NCBI GenBank assembly: GCA_008933995.1
Contig: WARS01001600.1
Coordinates: 1,302,001 to 1,366,000, forward strand
Direction of reading: 5' to 3'
Source: Datnioides undecimradiatus
Taxonomy: Eukaryota; Chordata; Actinopteri; Lobotiformes; Datnioididae
Length of the DNA stretch: 64,000 nt
Part shown: piece by piece, positions 36,368-48,470 of the stretch
How positions within the stretch are numbered: position 1 is the stretch's first letter
How the letters are laid out: every line of letters starts with the position of its first letter
Notes under the pieces: generated by a model
What the model was told of the DNA's origin: nothing
The model's input: only the letters and a program-made list of their open reading frames with translations
Databases searched by the model: none
Program-made: the position numbers and the translations under genes

Positions 36368-36666
36368 CTCGGCTAAACTCTGACTGCACCGCTTCCTCTT
36401 CTTTTCACGTTTCGTTGATTTCCACAGAAGAGATGCATCGATCCAACGCGGCTACAACTTAATTGACAGTTCACTAAGCCCCGCCCCTGCATGCTGATGG
36501 TCCAGTAATGGCTTAGCAACCGTAACTAGGGATGGAGGGGTCCATGAAGCCCGTAGGCCTGTTTGAGCTGAGGCAGACCTTTATTTTTCTTCTGTGTCTC
36601 TGGAGACTTTGACTGTGAGAGACTGAAATCTCACAGGAGAAATACACACTCTCTTTCTTACTCTTT

Positions 36667-36702
<36 letters not shown>

Positions 36703-37809
36703 CCTTTGAGAGCTGCACCCTGCAGCCGTTCTTCACAACGTGCAGATCCAAAATGCATGATGGGAAATGACTTGTAGAGCTTTTCCTCCATGCTATAAAT
36801 GAAAATGTCTCACATTTAAAGACACGTCTGTTTTTAAATACCTGCAGATAAACTGAGTGCGATGCAAAGACCAGCAGCAACTCAACTGATTTGAATAACG
36901 CAGCCTGCAGAGGTCGACAGAGGTGACGGGAAGTCCTTTTGCTGCTCTTACAGCCGACGATTCAGGTTCTGCTGGAACGTCCAGATGAGGGGTCTCTGAG
37001 CCTCCGTCCAGGTCCTGGGCAGGCTGTGAACACAGCGGAGCCGGCTGCGTGATCAAAGTTCAGTTCAGCTCAGCTGGCACCGCCAACAGAATGTCCATTA
37101 ATGGCGAGCGGCGGCGGCGAGCAGCCTGTGCAGATAATATCATAATCACGCTGCGTCTCTCGCTCTGCTCAGAGGGAGAGGACCAACGCCAACACAGGAG
37201 AACTGATGGACGTGTAACGCTTTAATAGTGACGACATCAATGCGGCTGTAGAACAGGATGGCCTTTGATCAGGACAACCGGCTGAGCACGTGCTCGTTGA
37301 CGCTCTGACAGCAGAACAAACAACGATACTGAAACACAAGTCGCTCCAGAGACACTGACCGCAGCTCAGAGCAGATCCCGCTGATTGATCCCGGGCTGCA
37401 GAGCTGTTCGCTGATGCCGGAGCTGCCCTGTGACGGGTTATTGAACCAGCCTGAAAGTTAAAGCTGGTGACTTGTTTGATCAGGTTAAACGTGATTGGGC
37501 TCGGTTCGACCCATACTTAGCTGCCTCTTGACAGCGAGGCTTCACTTCAGTTCACCTCGCCGTCTCCTCCTCCTGCCGCCTCTGCTCCACCTCGTTCTGC
37601 CAACTCTCTCCTCTTCCTCCCTCTCACTCTGCTCGGGCTATTTAAATCCCCCCATCCTCGTTTTCCTCCTCCTCAAAAGCATACTCGCCACCGCGGCGCT
37701 TGATCGTCTGCCTCACCTGCTCTGACCTGAGGCAAACGGTGTGTTTCAGCCTGAGCGTTGGAGAAAATAATAGTCTGTCACACGGCTCCCCTCTTCACCC
37801 TGCTGCCTC

Positions 37810-37930
37810 CTGCTCCGCCGTCTACGCACACATGTTATCCATATGCATATATGGAGAGTGGCAGAGCGAGCTGAGGAGGAGATGGATGGTTCATCCATAA
37901 TTTATGGAGGAAGAGTCCGCTCCGCTCGGT
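37810..37930. promoter_or_regulatory. Candidate regulatory block with dyad AT motifs
   Basis: Contains TATCCATATGCATATATGG and CATCCATAATTTATGGAGG, two near-palindromic CCAT...ATGG motifs about 35 nt apart. They resemble POU/homeodomain or CArG-like binding sites. No coding signal. Confidence 0.25.
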
Positions 37931-39260
37931 AAGTCGTGGAAAAGCTTACATTTGGTATTTCTTGGTTCTCTCCTGCAGATCACATATGGAGATATCGTCA
38001 GAGGACAGAACTCTTCAAAGTGAGGGATGTTGTTTGACCTACTTGAGGAAGTTGTGCACAGTCACAGATAACGATGTGACTTCAGCCCCTTTATGTTCAA
38101 TCCGTGAACAGCAGCAACATCAAAGATGCATCATCCGTTCTGCTTCTGTTGACTCACACTGTTAAAGTTCAGAGTTTCAGGAGAAGACTGGAGATACATG
38201 TTTCAATACGTCTTAAAACATGAAGTCACTTCGAGTAATGTTGCAAGGAAAAAAAACATTTTTCTTTTAGTAAGTGTGAAAATGTGTCGACGCAGTGAAA
38301 AATGCCACAGCTCTCCAGTCCCCAGAGCACAGTAAAGCACAAAAAGGCATTTGAATTAATATAACACACAAAACGATCATTTATTGTCACTTAAACATTA
38401 CTGAAACCTTTCATAATGTCATATTTAACTGGAGAATAAAATACAGACGTTACACTTTAAATGAAAAGCATGTTCTCTGCACGGCATGCCGCCTGTGTGT
38501 AACCTGCCAGGCAGCACCCAGGGCAGTAAACCCTGGTGCACAGTAAACGAGGGTGACTCAGATAAATGTGTGGATGTGTTATGAACTCAGAAAACAGCGT
38601 TTACTGTCAGAGCACAATCAGAAACAAAGTGGAAGTTCTCCTCTTGCAACATCTCCGCCCACACTAACCCGTCCTGCACAGGCTCGCACACACACACACT
38701 GAACTGAAGCAATGTGGCACCAAAGTTCACGGGGAATGATTCATTTTTCATCATACTGTAATTTACACTGTGCTGTCACAGCGATGCCAGATATAACCTC
38801 CATGTTTTACTTTGCTGTCACAGCAGGGGAAAACAAAACTTCACTTTTTACGATGTTGAAATGACAGCTGCACTAATTTCACCTCCAGGAGCGTTATTCA
38901 ACACCCTCTGTAAGTCTGGTCGTGGTCGTCATCGTCCCACCGTCACTGCGGCATCGTTAAGGTGAGAAGACCCTGTTTGTGAAAATGTCGACACTAATAT
39001 TTTGTTCTTTTAAAAACTATTTTCGCTGAATTTTGAGACACTGAGAAGTTCGACCTTCGCAGGATGTGAAAGGGTCTGATGACAGGCGCCCTGACCCCGG
39101 ACGCTCAAACATACGTGTGTAAAAGAGACTGAGAGCTGCAGTTTAATCAAATATGGTTCAGATTAATTATTCAAATCAGCATCATCATCATAAACAGCAG
39201 TCAGTCTCCCCTCAGGCAGCACACTGACCTCTTTATGAAGTGGGGCTGTAATGTATACTG

Positions 39261-39281
39261 TAGCCACCGGGGGGCAGCACC
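39261..39281 (+). promoter_or_regulatory. Strong CTCF-like motif (forward)
   Basis: TAGCCACCGGGGGGCAGCAC plus C fits the CTCF core CCASYAGRGGGCRSY closely, with one deviation in the YAG step. Confidence 0.45.
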
Positions 39282-39440
39282 AGCGCAGTGCTGCTGGGGT
39301 GACTGCTGACATCGGCTGCTTTGCATTTCGTGCAGACTCCCAGAGGATGAATTCCAGCCCGGCACCGTTTAATCCATGCGTTTAGAGACCGGAGTGACTC
39401 CAACACCATCATCCACTTCACATTTACAGTTATGCACTAG

Positions 39441-39505
39441 AGCTCGTTAGCATAGCATGCTAAGACACTGAATCGAGATGGTGAACGTGGTAAATATTCA
39501 GTCAA
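39441..39505 (-). mobile_element. Fragment of the 'GCATGCTAAC' percomorph repeat
   Basis: TTAGCATAGCATGCTAAGAC followed by GAGATGGTGAACGTGGTAAA matches the portion 'AGCATGCTAA..AAGATGGTGAACATGGTAAAC' of the family also present at 4725-4992 and 51196-51720, in inverted orientation relative to the first. Confidence 0.45.
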
Positions 39506-40280
39506 CATGTTTGGTGACTTCACAAGTTCCCATTAATGTGCAGGAAAACTGATTCAAACAGAGCTGATCGTTGGTGTTATCGATTATTGATATGCTGATG
39601 AGCTGTGATTGGCCCTTTTGTTGGAGACGATGATCTGTAACAGTGATTAAACCTCAGATCACCACGCCTTAAAACATGGAATCAGTAAATGTCACTTTTC
39701 CAGGTGGTGAATAATCTTTATTTCCTTTTTATAAAAGCATCATTTGAGCCCGTGGAGCAGCAGCTCAGCCTCAGCTCTCTGAGCACAAAGCGCTCTTTAA
39801 ATGCTACCTGAACACCGTGTTCCCCCGGCTGGAACACCGTGCTGATAACTGGAGGAGAAGTAAAGGGAAAATGAACAAAAGATGCCAGAGAGAGAGGAGA
39901 GCGAGCCGGGCTGCCGGAGGACGGGGGCTGCCAGGCGGCCCCGGGTGAAAACGGGGGAAGGAAGGTGGAAAAGGGAACAGAAGAAGGTGAAGAAGCTATT
40001 TTCAGCCGCGCCGTGTACTTTTCAACATCTGAGAGCAGATAACGGCGGTGGAGACAATGACAGACGCTTTTTACTGCTGCCTATATGGAGAGGAGCTCCA
40101 GCAGGACCAAGGCACCGCGTTCAGAGGTAAAGCCCGCTGTATGCTCGCTAAACAGCAGCGTAATGAGCGCATGAATGATCACAACGCGCTTCTCATTTCA
40201 GCAGCGGCAGGCTTGAATGATGCCTGGTGCCTGTAGAGCCCGTGTGAAAGTATGCATGAGTCATGGTCTCATCCCTCCGT

Positions 40281-40283
40281 CAC

Positions 40284-40324
<41 letters not shown>
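40281..40324. repeat. (CA)n microsatellite
   Basis: CA run of about 44 bp with CG interruptions at both ends. Confidence 0.9.
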
Positions 40325-40325
<1 letters not shown>

Positions 40326-40688
40326 CGGGAGAGCTCAGTGTGAGGCCCAGTAATAACAGTACTTCATCCTCCTCCTGTCTCCCCTGCAGCATCACTGCCT
40401 CGCCCTGAACATCCTCAACTTTTTATCTCTCTATACTTTTTATCTGCTGCACAAAAGCGGGGAGTTTGCTGGAGGAGCGTCTGTCTCTATTTTAAAGGTG
40501 TGCAGTGAGCAGTAAAACCAGCTGGAGTAAAGTTCCCGTCGAATGTGCTCGTTAATATTTTCAGAGGGATCCGGTCGGACCTCCCGCCTGCTGCCTCAAC
40601 CTTTTCAAATGTCACCCGCTGCCTGTCAGGCAAAAACAAGCCACCTTTCTGCGAGGGTGCGTCTAAAATTAGTGAGAACATATCCCTG

Positions 40689-40693
<5 letters not shown>

Positions 40694-40725
<32 letters not shown>

Positions 40726-40884
40726 ACACTTGGGTTAATTACTGGCCACAGCCTACAGGCGATGCAGCTGACTCTCATGTGCGGCTGTGAGCTGTGTATT
40801 TAAATGGGGTGGTTGTGTGTGTGTGTGTGTGTGTTCGCACATTGGCAGGTACCTCAAACCACTTGTCTGAGTTTGACCTCATGT

Positions 40885-40925
<41 letters not shown>

Positions 40926-41014
40926 ACGCGCGCGCACACGGTGTGGCCGCTGGCTGTGTGCCAAAAGTTTTTTGATCCTTCACATCTACGCACAAAGTGT
41001 GTGTGTGTGTGTGT
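40694..41014. repeat. Cluster of four alternating CA and GT microsatellites
   Basis: (CA)n at 40694-40729, (GT)n at 40812-40834, (CA)n with CG steps at 40887-40939 and (GT)n at 40998-41014 lie within 320 bp, alternating in strand sense. Complementary runs can pair with each other. Confidence 0.9.
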
Positions 41015-41494
41015 GACGTCAGCGCGCCGTGTGCACAATGGCGCCTGTGCCCACTGGCCCGTTCTGCTTCCTGCCCATTGTGTGCCTTATGTAAATACTC
41101 GGGCAGCCAGTGACGGGCAGGATTTCGGGGTCGTGACCTTCTCTTACTGTTGTCGTAGTTTCGATGACTGTGTCTCCGTCCCAACAGGAGCAGGTGTTTT
41201 GTGTTTGCAACAGAAGAGTCTCTTGTTCGCTGCGTCCTGATGGATGGCGGTGGTGACAGGGCGCACTGCAGAGGCGCTGCAGCAACATGCCGCCGTGTTC
41301 GTTTAGTGAAGACTTGGACAACAACAAAAAGAGGAATCAGAAGCTAAAGATCTGAAACTTTTTAGCATTTAAACTGGATAAAACACAGACTCTGCTGGTC
41401 CGATGCACCTGCAGCTGCAGGTCTAAAGAGCCCACACCCGGCTCAGATCAAGACCGATCAGCTGAGTCAGGAGGATCCAGTATTTGCTGCGGTA

Positions 41495-41514
41495 CTGCTG
41501 CCCCCTTCTGGTCA
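41495..41514 (-). promoter_or_regulatory. Strong CTCF-like motif (reverse)
   Basis: The minus strand reads TGACCAGAAGGGGGCAGCAG, matching the CTCF consensus TGRCCASYAGRGGGCRSYR at nearly every position. Confidence 0.5.
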
Positions 41515-43919
41515 TGTTTAGTTACTACAACACTATAACTCCTTGTAAACTCGGTATGGGTCAGTTTTCAGTATAGATGGAGGAATCACAAGGAACACAG
41601 TCAAAATACAGCTGAGATGTGTTATTATCATTATCAGTTAATCCTCAGATTACATTTTTGATTAATTTACGAAGCATTTAATCTGTTAGTTTCCCCAGAG
41701 CCCCGTGTGAGGTCCCTTATGTCTGTTAATGGCTGCTTTTCTTGGAATTAACAGTCCAGAACATGAATATGATTAATTAGCATGAAGCAACAGAAACTGA
41801 CACCACCATTTACAAATAATATAAACATTTATTTATTTGTTTACTTTTTATTAAATTCATTTTCTGCCGATTAACTCTGGATCCTACATTTCCCATGATT
41901 CACCCAGTTCAAGCCCTAATAAGCTGATGACCTCACTGTCCCAGAGCAGCGCTGACATTAGACCATGAGTAAGCTGACCTCTGAGTGTGAAAATGGTGAA
42001 CTTCCCCTTTAACTTCCTGAGGTGGTGAGTTGAAGCGAGCAGCTGCGAACGCTCACACTGACGTCAGCTGCTGTTTCCTGCAGTGGCCACTTTAAGTCTT
42101 TGCAGGAGCGAGCTCATTTCCCAGGCGCTGCTCTTATGGCGGCCTCCTAATTAGAAGGAAGTGGATTAGTGTTACAGTCGAGTGTCGGCCAGCGGAGTGT
42201 GAGGAGCTCGAGTGTTCGACTGTATGAGCGTAATCTCACGTCAGTAACGCGGTTTGTTTACGAGGTGATTACAAAAAGGGGTTCAGAGCTGTGAATGTTC
42301 TGCCGAGCGCGAGGAGGAAGGCCCTTCACTTAGACACTTACTCTGGAGCTTTCGATCATACCACACTGTCTTCATCTGCAAACTGAGCTGGCATGGTGAT
42401 CAGATATCTGACAGACACCGCTCCGACTTCCTGCCTCTGCTCGTTTAAATTACACGCATAACAATTAATTGAATATTAAAATGTGATCATCACTTGAGTC
42501 TGTTCATCATTTGCTGGCGAGCATGGAGGGACGTGTAGCAGCTAAAGCTAAAGAAGAGTGGACTTCAGATGCTAGCTGAATGCTAATATTAGCTTGTATC
42601 TGCTGTTTTCATAGGAAGCCCTCTGAGAACAGGTGCTGCCAACGTAAAAGGTAAGTTTTGATCCCACAGCTGGTTTCTGCCGCCCCCGGAGGCCAAAGTC
42701 TCAACAGAGTCTGAACTTACCTGCTGCTGGAGTTTGACTTTTTCCTCTTTTACTCTGTGAAATAGTTGCAAAAAGCTGCAGAGAAGCAGCGAGTGGAGCC
42801 ACCAGCTTTCTCAGCTTCTGGGTCCAAGGTCAAGAATGAGCCAGCGGGCGCGTCTCAGCATCCTTCAGCCGTTATCGCCTCATCCGTCAAATCAGTGTAA
42901 ACCGTCTCTAATGTGACAGCCCCCACTTCCTGCCTGTGCAGGGGAGGACAGAGGACACGTTTCCCCGCTGTCCAGTTCCATTTTCTGGCCCTGCCTTTAT
43001 TTTCCACCACGTTATGTGAAAATGCAACTCTTCGCTCATGCTGCAGGGGACAGACTATGACCAGCCAGCTGAAATGTACTGTGCACAGCTTTCGGGAGAA
43101 CTGTTAATTTTATTATAGTAAAATGTCATCTGAGGACATTTTCTCACCCACTTGTTTCAGAAGCGAGGCAGCGATTCGACCTGTAGGGGAGTTACAACGG
43201 TCTCAGGTCCGAGTTGCTGTTTTGTGAGGAGTGCCGGTGTGGGGTTTTCATTTCCTCTCTGTTTGCACGACCCACGTTCTGAGCACGTTTAGTGAGGGAA
43301 GCAAAGACCTGTCCAGCGCCTGTTGACTGCTCACGCTTGTTGCTCCTGCCTCCTGCAGCTTTCTGTTGCAGCAGGCGATCAGCGAGTGTTTCAGCCTGGT
43401 TCTCAGGTCCAGAGGAGGCTCAGCAGCAGGGCGGAGACCCGGCAGACCCTTACCAAGGTGCAGGTGGATGCGTGTGTACTTTATAAGCACGTAAACTCTA
43501 ACTTGTCCTTGTATATTTCATGCGAGCATGTTTTCTATTGTCCCCATCCGTGCACAAGACCTGAACCTTTTCAGTCAGTTTCACTTTCGCTGTGTCCAAT
43601 CCAGTTTGTCCACATGCTCCCTCAAACCTGTTGCAATCAGCATTTCAGGCCACATACCAGTTTATACAGTCTTAGCAACTAGTTTGTGAGTGAGCGTGTG
43701 CTGTGTTAGTTTGCACCCTGCCGGTCTCAGACAGCTGTGTTAGACAATTTCAGGTTGTTGGAAACCTTCCAGGGAGAGCTTGTCTGCGACTAACGAGCTG
43801 CATTTAATAAAGAGCGATCCAATCACCAGACAGATAGGTGTGTCCTGCAGACGGCAGGTGAAACCCTGATGCTGTCGGGACACTTTAAAAGATCACCTGC
43901 AGTTTTTCTCGGCCTGCAG

Positions 43920-44110
43920 AGTCGATTTTTGGATCCGTTCAGCAGCTTCGGTTTGCCTTTTCATTTAGCTCACAGCGGAGAGCGTTTTAAATTCATTACT
44001 GCTCCGATTCACGCCTCTGACTGGCTTCTTCTCCATGGCAACAGCAGCCGGGGCCGGTGGGTATTATGGTAGTACTTAGATAATATTTAGTCCCATCCTC
44101 CGTGCTACCA
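43920..44110. promoter_or_regulatory. Candidate conserved non-coding block with an RFX-like half site
   Basis: Non-repetitive stretch with TTTTAAATTCATTACTGC, TTCTCCATGGCAACAGC (an X-box half-site-like CCATGGCAAC) and TTAGATAATATTTAGTCCC. The 67-residue open frame here resembles no protein. Picked by appearance. Confidence 0.25.
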
Positions 44111-44932
44111 GAATTACAACTGAAGTGTTATTTTTAACTGGAAATCATTAAAAATCAGAACTGAAAGCGTTGTGTCCGTGAGGCCCGAGTCTGATAATCT
44201 GGTGTTTGCTCAGAGACGTGAAGTGTTTGGATTGGTTGGATTCTGCCACATTGTGCCAGCTGGAGTCAGCGTGCATGAAGACATGTTATTGGATTTATGT
44301 TTGCTCAGATGATATGGCCGTTTGCACGATCAAAATTCTTTATTAAATATATGCAAGATATATTTTTCTGTGCGTACTAAATCCCATCGAGTCAGCGTTA
44401 TGGATCAGCCTGCAGGAGCCTCGTCGTTCAGGTCGTCCACGCTGCTGCTTGTCCGCGGTTCGTCCTCACCCTGAAGGTCAGCCTCAGCCTCTTCGCCTGA
44501 GTTTGTGCTGAATTTACAAAAGCAAATTCACGATTCTGCCTGAAACCCACACAGAGCATTTGTTTCTGTGGCTTTTTACTCGACCACAGATTCTTTACTC
44601 CCTGTTTAAATGTTAATAACTGCAGTTATGAACCTGAGCAGCAGCCTCTGCTCTGCGGCGGCACCATGCTTCAGGACTCTGCCAGGCTTAAAGGCCATGG
44701 TTTGCTGTTCTGGCTCCGGACTCTCCAGCGTGCGCAGGCTCACTGGTCGGACCTTTTAAAGTCCACCGCTGTGTGACCATCTGCTATTACTTTCAAATAT
44801 CACACGGCTGCTTGTGTTTTGTTGTGGAGTAGCAGCTCCAGCTCCGTCTCCGGTCCGCTGCCTCTGTCTTCACTTCCACGCTCACGTTTTCCCAAAGAAA
44901 TTACAGCGAGGTTCAGTTTTCCCAGATCTGCC

Positions 44933-44934
<2 letters not shown>

Positions 44935-45008
<74 letters not shown>
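44935..45008. repeat. (GT)37 microsatellite
   Basis: Longest pure dinucleotide run in the window, about 74 bp. Confidence 0.97.
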
Positions 45009-45010
<2 letters not shown>

Positions 45011-45359
45011 GTCCTCACATTCCCTCAGCTGCATCTGCTGCTCTTTCATCACTGCTGCTTTTAGCTGTTCGAAGTTACAATTAAGGCTTTAACAATCGCT
45101 CTAACTGGCTTGGAGCATAGAGAAACATGCTAAATAATGAATATGGGACTAAATGTACTCTCTTTGTGTTTGAGGCAGGTTGGATGTTGCCTCACATTGC
45201 ACTCGCAGGATGCTTCTGTGATTGACGGGGCGTGAGATCCTCCCAGCTTTGACCCAGGCTGCCATCATCGAAACGACAACGCGACAGAGGCAGCGCACGT
45301 CTGACGTCTCCGCTCTGTCGCCGCCGTCCTTAGAAGCAGAGGTAAAATAAACAAGGAAC

Positions 45360-45730
45360 AGAAATGATGATTAAATGAGTGGATAATAAGAGATATTTAT
45401 AGCTGTGCTGCAGTCCCGAGGGCTTTGACGGAGCAAAATCCAAAGTATGTTTTTGTTTGTGAGTCGAGAGTGAAGGTGACAGCGCCCGGGGCTCCCCCCG
45501 CTCCGCGCTACCCAGGAAAATAAAAGCGTATGTGAATATTTCAATGCTTCTATATTGAGTTTGTGCTCTGCCACCATGTTATGCAGGCGCTGAGCCTCTC
45601 GGGCCGTCATTTGCGCTGATTTCAGAACAGCTAGTGGGATTTTGTTAACACTGGAGTGTCAAAAGTCATGCTAATACCTAATTGGCTTAAGGCCGAAATC
45701 ATAAATGTGATCATCAATACCTGTGTGCTG
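45360..45730. promoter_or_regulatory. Candidate conserved non-coding block
   Basis: About 370 bp of non-repetitive, AT-leaning DNA with TGATTAAATGAGTGGATAA, AAAGTATGTTTTTGTTTGTG (forkhead-like), GCTAATACCTAATTGGC and AATCATAAATGTGATCATC. Composition and word content resemble vertebrate developmental enhancers. No alignment was possible. Confidence 0.28.
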
Positions 45731-46852
45731 TGACACGAGCATGAAGAGAGCAGAGCAGGCCTCAGGGAGACGAGAGGTGACTGTAAAACATCAGCGACGT
45801 GATGCAGCTCAGAGGTTAACCACCAGATGGAGACATCATGTTGATCATGGACTCAAAGTCCCAGCAGCCTTTGCATGTACGTGACTCCAACAAACACACA
45901 ATTAGTTTATTATTTACAGAAACAAGCAGCTGCTCTGTAGGCGCGTTACAGAATAAATGCAAGTGCATTTAATTTAATGGAAACGATGTAGTTGTATTAT
46001 TATTGAAGGTATTTAGTTTGTGGTTACATCATTTATGTTTACTTTGAAGGTGGTTGTGACTGCACTGAGCAAAAACAAAACAATAAATAATAAATTAAAA
46101 ACACAACGGGCAAACTTCTCTCTTCCCTGATCCTCGTCAGCGTCTGCAGACAAATATAGCAGGTCTGCACTGCAGCCACGCTCGCTCTGCTCAGGTGTGC
46201 CCCAGTTCCATACTAATTCTAAGCAGGTTTGAGTGTTTACTGTGTTCACACTGATAAACTGACAAAGTAAAGTCAACAGCACAAAACAAAGGCAAACAAA
46301 CAACCGTCAGTGGCTGACACACCAGGAAAAGCACGGATTTAAGACTCTGCTGTTGATACACACTGTTGTTCTTTAAGGAAACACACAGAGACAACGAAGG
46401 CACCGCTCCCGACAGGAACAAACAGCCACAGCCCACTGTGGATGGAACAGCTCAGGAAACAAACAGAGTGGAGGTTTTACCGTCAGGGACTAACCCTTTG
46501 ATTTAATAACTGCACATGCAGTGTAATCGTTTTCCTGATACTGTTCCCTGTTTGCCACAGATTATTGCTTTAAACATAAAATACAACAGCACCGCCTCCT
46601 GCAGCTGTGACTCAGCGCCGTACTGTGGCCTTAATGGATGCAGAGAAACAGTTAAAGTGTCACGTTACTGTTTACAGACGAGTCGGACCGGCCGAGTGCT
46701 GCTGTCCGTGCTGCTGAGCTGCACGTCATCACCTCTGAGCGCTCGCTGTCCCACGACTCGGTCCAAGTTTCCAGACTGCTCAGTGAACAGTTAAAGAGGG
46801 GCTCCAACCAAACGGAGAGCGCACACACACACACTCACACACACACTGGCTT

Positions 46853-46858
46853 TTTATT
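46853..46858 (-). terminator. clstn2: Probable distal poly(A) signal of clstn2
   Basis: The minus strand reads AATAAA followed within about 10 nt by a GTGTGTGTGTGAGTGTGTG tract (plus-strand CA repeat at 46819-46847), a strong GU-rich downstream element. It would end the 3' UTR about 3.2 kb after the stop. Confidence 0.45.
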
Positions 46859-47544
46859 TGACATTTGGACTTTAAACATTACAGATTACATCAACATCAG
46901 CGCGGTCTTGGCCTCCAGGCTAAGATTAGATCAGCCGGGGCAGTTTAACAGCCAGGAACAGGACTCGCAGACACTGAACTGAGGCACAAGACAGACCAAA
47001 CCTGCGTCCTCTGCAGCTCTGTGCTCTTATGATGTGAGTGTTTATGTGCAACCATTACTGCGAGTAAGGCCCCCAGTTTCTCCGGCTTCACCATGTTTGT
47101 GTGGGTCTTTTCTAAGTGAATGAACAGTTTCCAGTGGGATCAGCGCTGCAGCTTCCTCTGGACAACAAGCTCAGCGTCGGTGGTTGATTGGGTTCAATTA
47201 AACCAATGTCTTCAGAGCACATTTCAGTAAGTGCCTGCAGCTTCGAGGTAAATCACACACTGACGTAAACAGTCACTAAAGTGAGTGGATAACCGAGGGC
47301 AGATGTTCAGGACAAAGTTTGATTTTAACTTTTAATATTTCAGTGAACGTGCAGCTGCACAAATGTAATATGTTATGATTTCTGCATTTCTACTTAGAGT
47401 CAGGCTGCACACATTACGTTTCCACTTTTATAATAAGACCCTAAACATGTGGACAAAAGGCCGAGTCGTCCGCTGCAATGACCTGCTCAAAGCCGCCCGC
47501 CGTCACACAGATACGAGACGCACCGCTAGATTCCAAAACAAGTT

Positions 47545-47550
47545 TTTATT
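47545..47550 (-). terminator. clstn2: Candidate internal poly(A) signal of clstn2
   Basis: Minus-strand AATAAA in TTGACCAATAAAAACTTG, followed by TTGTTTTGG, a U/G-rich element. Confidence 0.35.
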
Positions 47551-48446
47551 GGTCAATTTACAGAAAGTGCTGTAGTGACCATTCCAAAGGAAAACAGACC
47601 AAAGAGTCCAGAGAAAAAAAAAAAGAAGAAAACTTAAAAAAAGCAAAATAACTTTTACACATTTTACAAGGTTTCCATGTTAATCTCACCGCCCTCCTCT
47701 TCTAAAACAAGCGTCAGGACAACAGTAGGGCTCGGGCCGATGCAAAATCCACCAAAGGTTTCCAGGGAGGTGCAGGGGCGGTGGGTGACGTCACAAGACT
47801 AGGTGTCACAGTAGATGAGGAAAACTCTTAAACAACATATGAGATCTTTACATGAACACAGAGCTACAGTTTACACATACAGCAGGTTCTCCCAGCTACG
47901 CCCACAGGACAGCTGTCACTAGGTTAGAGGAGGACACGCCCCAGTGTTTGTGACCAAGCGCTGACGAATCAGTACAACGTCAGCCCCGACACGTCGCGTG
48001 TGACTGAACCTTCCCTTTGTGGATTCTCTGCTATCAAACGTTACAGACCGGATGCAGGATGGCCACAGCCAGAGATTAATGCCCTTTCACTTCAAGGTGA
48101 ACAAACCATCGACTGGGTTTTGTGATTACGCACCAGGCCACTTCCCGACTCTGTGGCCCCGTGTGCTGCTTCGGCGCTGGGATTCATTCGTCTCTGGGCC
48201 TGAATAGCTCTCATTAATGCTGCATTTCAGTTAAAGCTTTGGTGTAACGGCGTAAAGGTGTACCTGCAGCCGCGATGCATGGTGATGCAGCTGAGACCAA
48301 ACAGTAAACGTTTTTCTATGCTTTGTATTTTCCCACATGGGGCAGCTTCCAACAGAACAGACTCTTACAATGAAAACGACAGGACGTGTACTTCAGCAAA
48401 ACAATGAGCTGAAAGACACTAAAATAAAGTGCAGCGTTGGCTGATG

Positions 48447-48470
48447 ATAAATAATAATAATAATAATAAT
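48447..48470. repeat. (AAT)n microsatellite
   Basis: About eight ATA/AAT units passing into a TATATTTATTATATATTC low-complexity stretch. Confidence 0.9.

Larger units (their letters stand above)
25052..36390 (+). other. spsb4: spsb4 gene body downstream of intron 1
   Basis: Summary span: 5' UTR 25052-25222, coding 25223-25931, intron 25932-35046 (9.1 kb, GTAAGT...CACAG), coding 35047-35174, then the 3' UTR. One long SPRY exon and one short SOCS-box exon match the intron position of vertebrate SPSB1/SPSB4. The downstream neighbour clstn2 is convergent. Human SPSB4 and CLSTN2 lie in the same band (3q23), supporting the SPSB4 assignment. Confidence 0.85.
35175..36390 (+). other. spsb4: spsb4 3' UTR (inferred extent)
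   Basis: After the stop codon there is an ATTAAA at 35394-35399 and a canonical AATAAA at 36362-36367. The latter is followed by a pyrimidine-rich element (CTCTTCTTTTCACGTTTCG), so the probable main end is near 36385. The UTR contains (GT)n at 35686-35709, a 119-nt CT-rich tract at 35807-35925 and (CA)n at 36036-36071. Confidence 0.45.
36391..46840. other. Intergenic space between convergent spsb4 and clstn2
   Basis: No gene found. It contains microsatellites at 36669-36699, 40281-40324, 40694-40729, 40812-40834, 40887-40939 and 44935-45008. It also has a repeat fragment (39441-39505), CTCF-like motifs (39261 and 41495) and three stretches that look like non-coding regulatory DNA (37810-37930, 43920-44110, 45360-45730). 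Confidence 0.55.

Noticed and set aside
42560..42605. GCTAATATTAGC motif shared with 9136-9150, considered as a dispersed repeat
   Set aside because: The shared segment is about 24 bp and partly palindromic, too short to call a family.
45816..45835. Third CTCF-like motif
   Set aside because: Matches only the CCACCAGATGG core; the downstream GCGC part is absent, so it is not listed as a feature.
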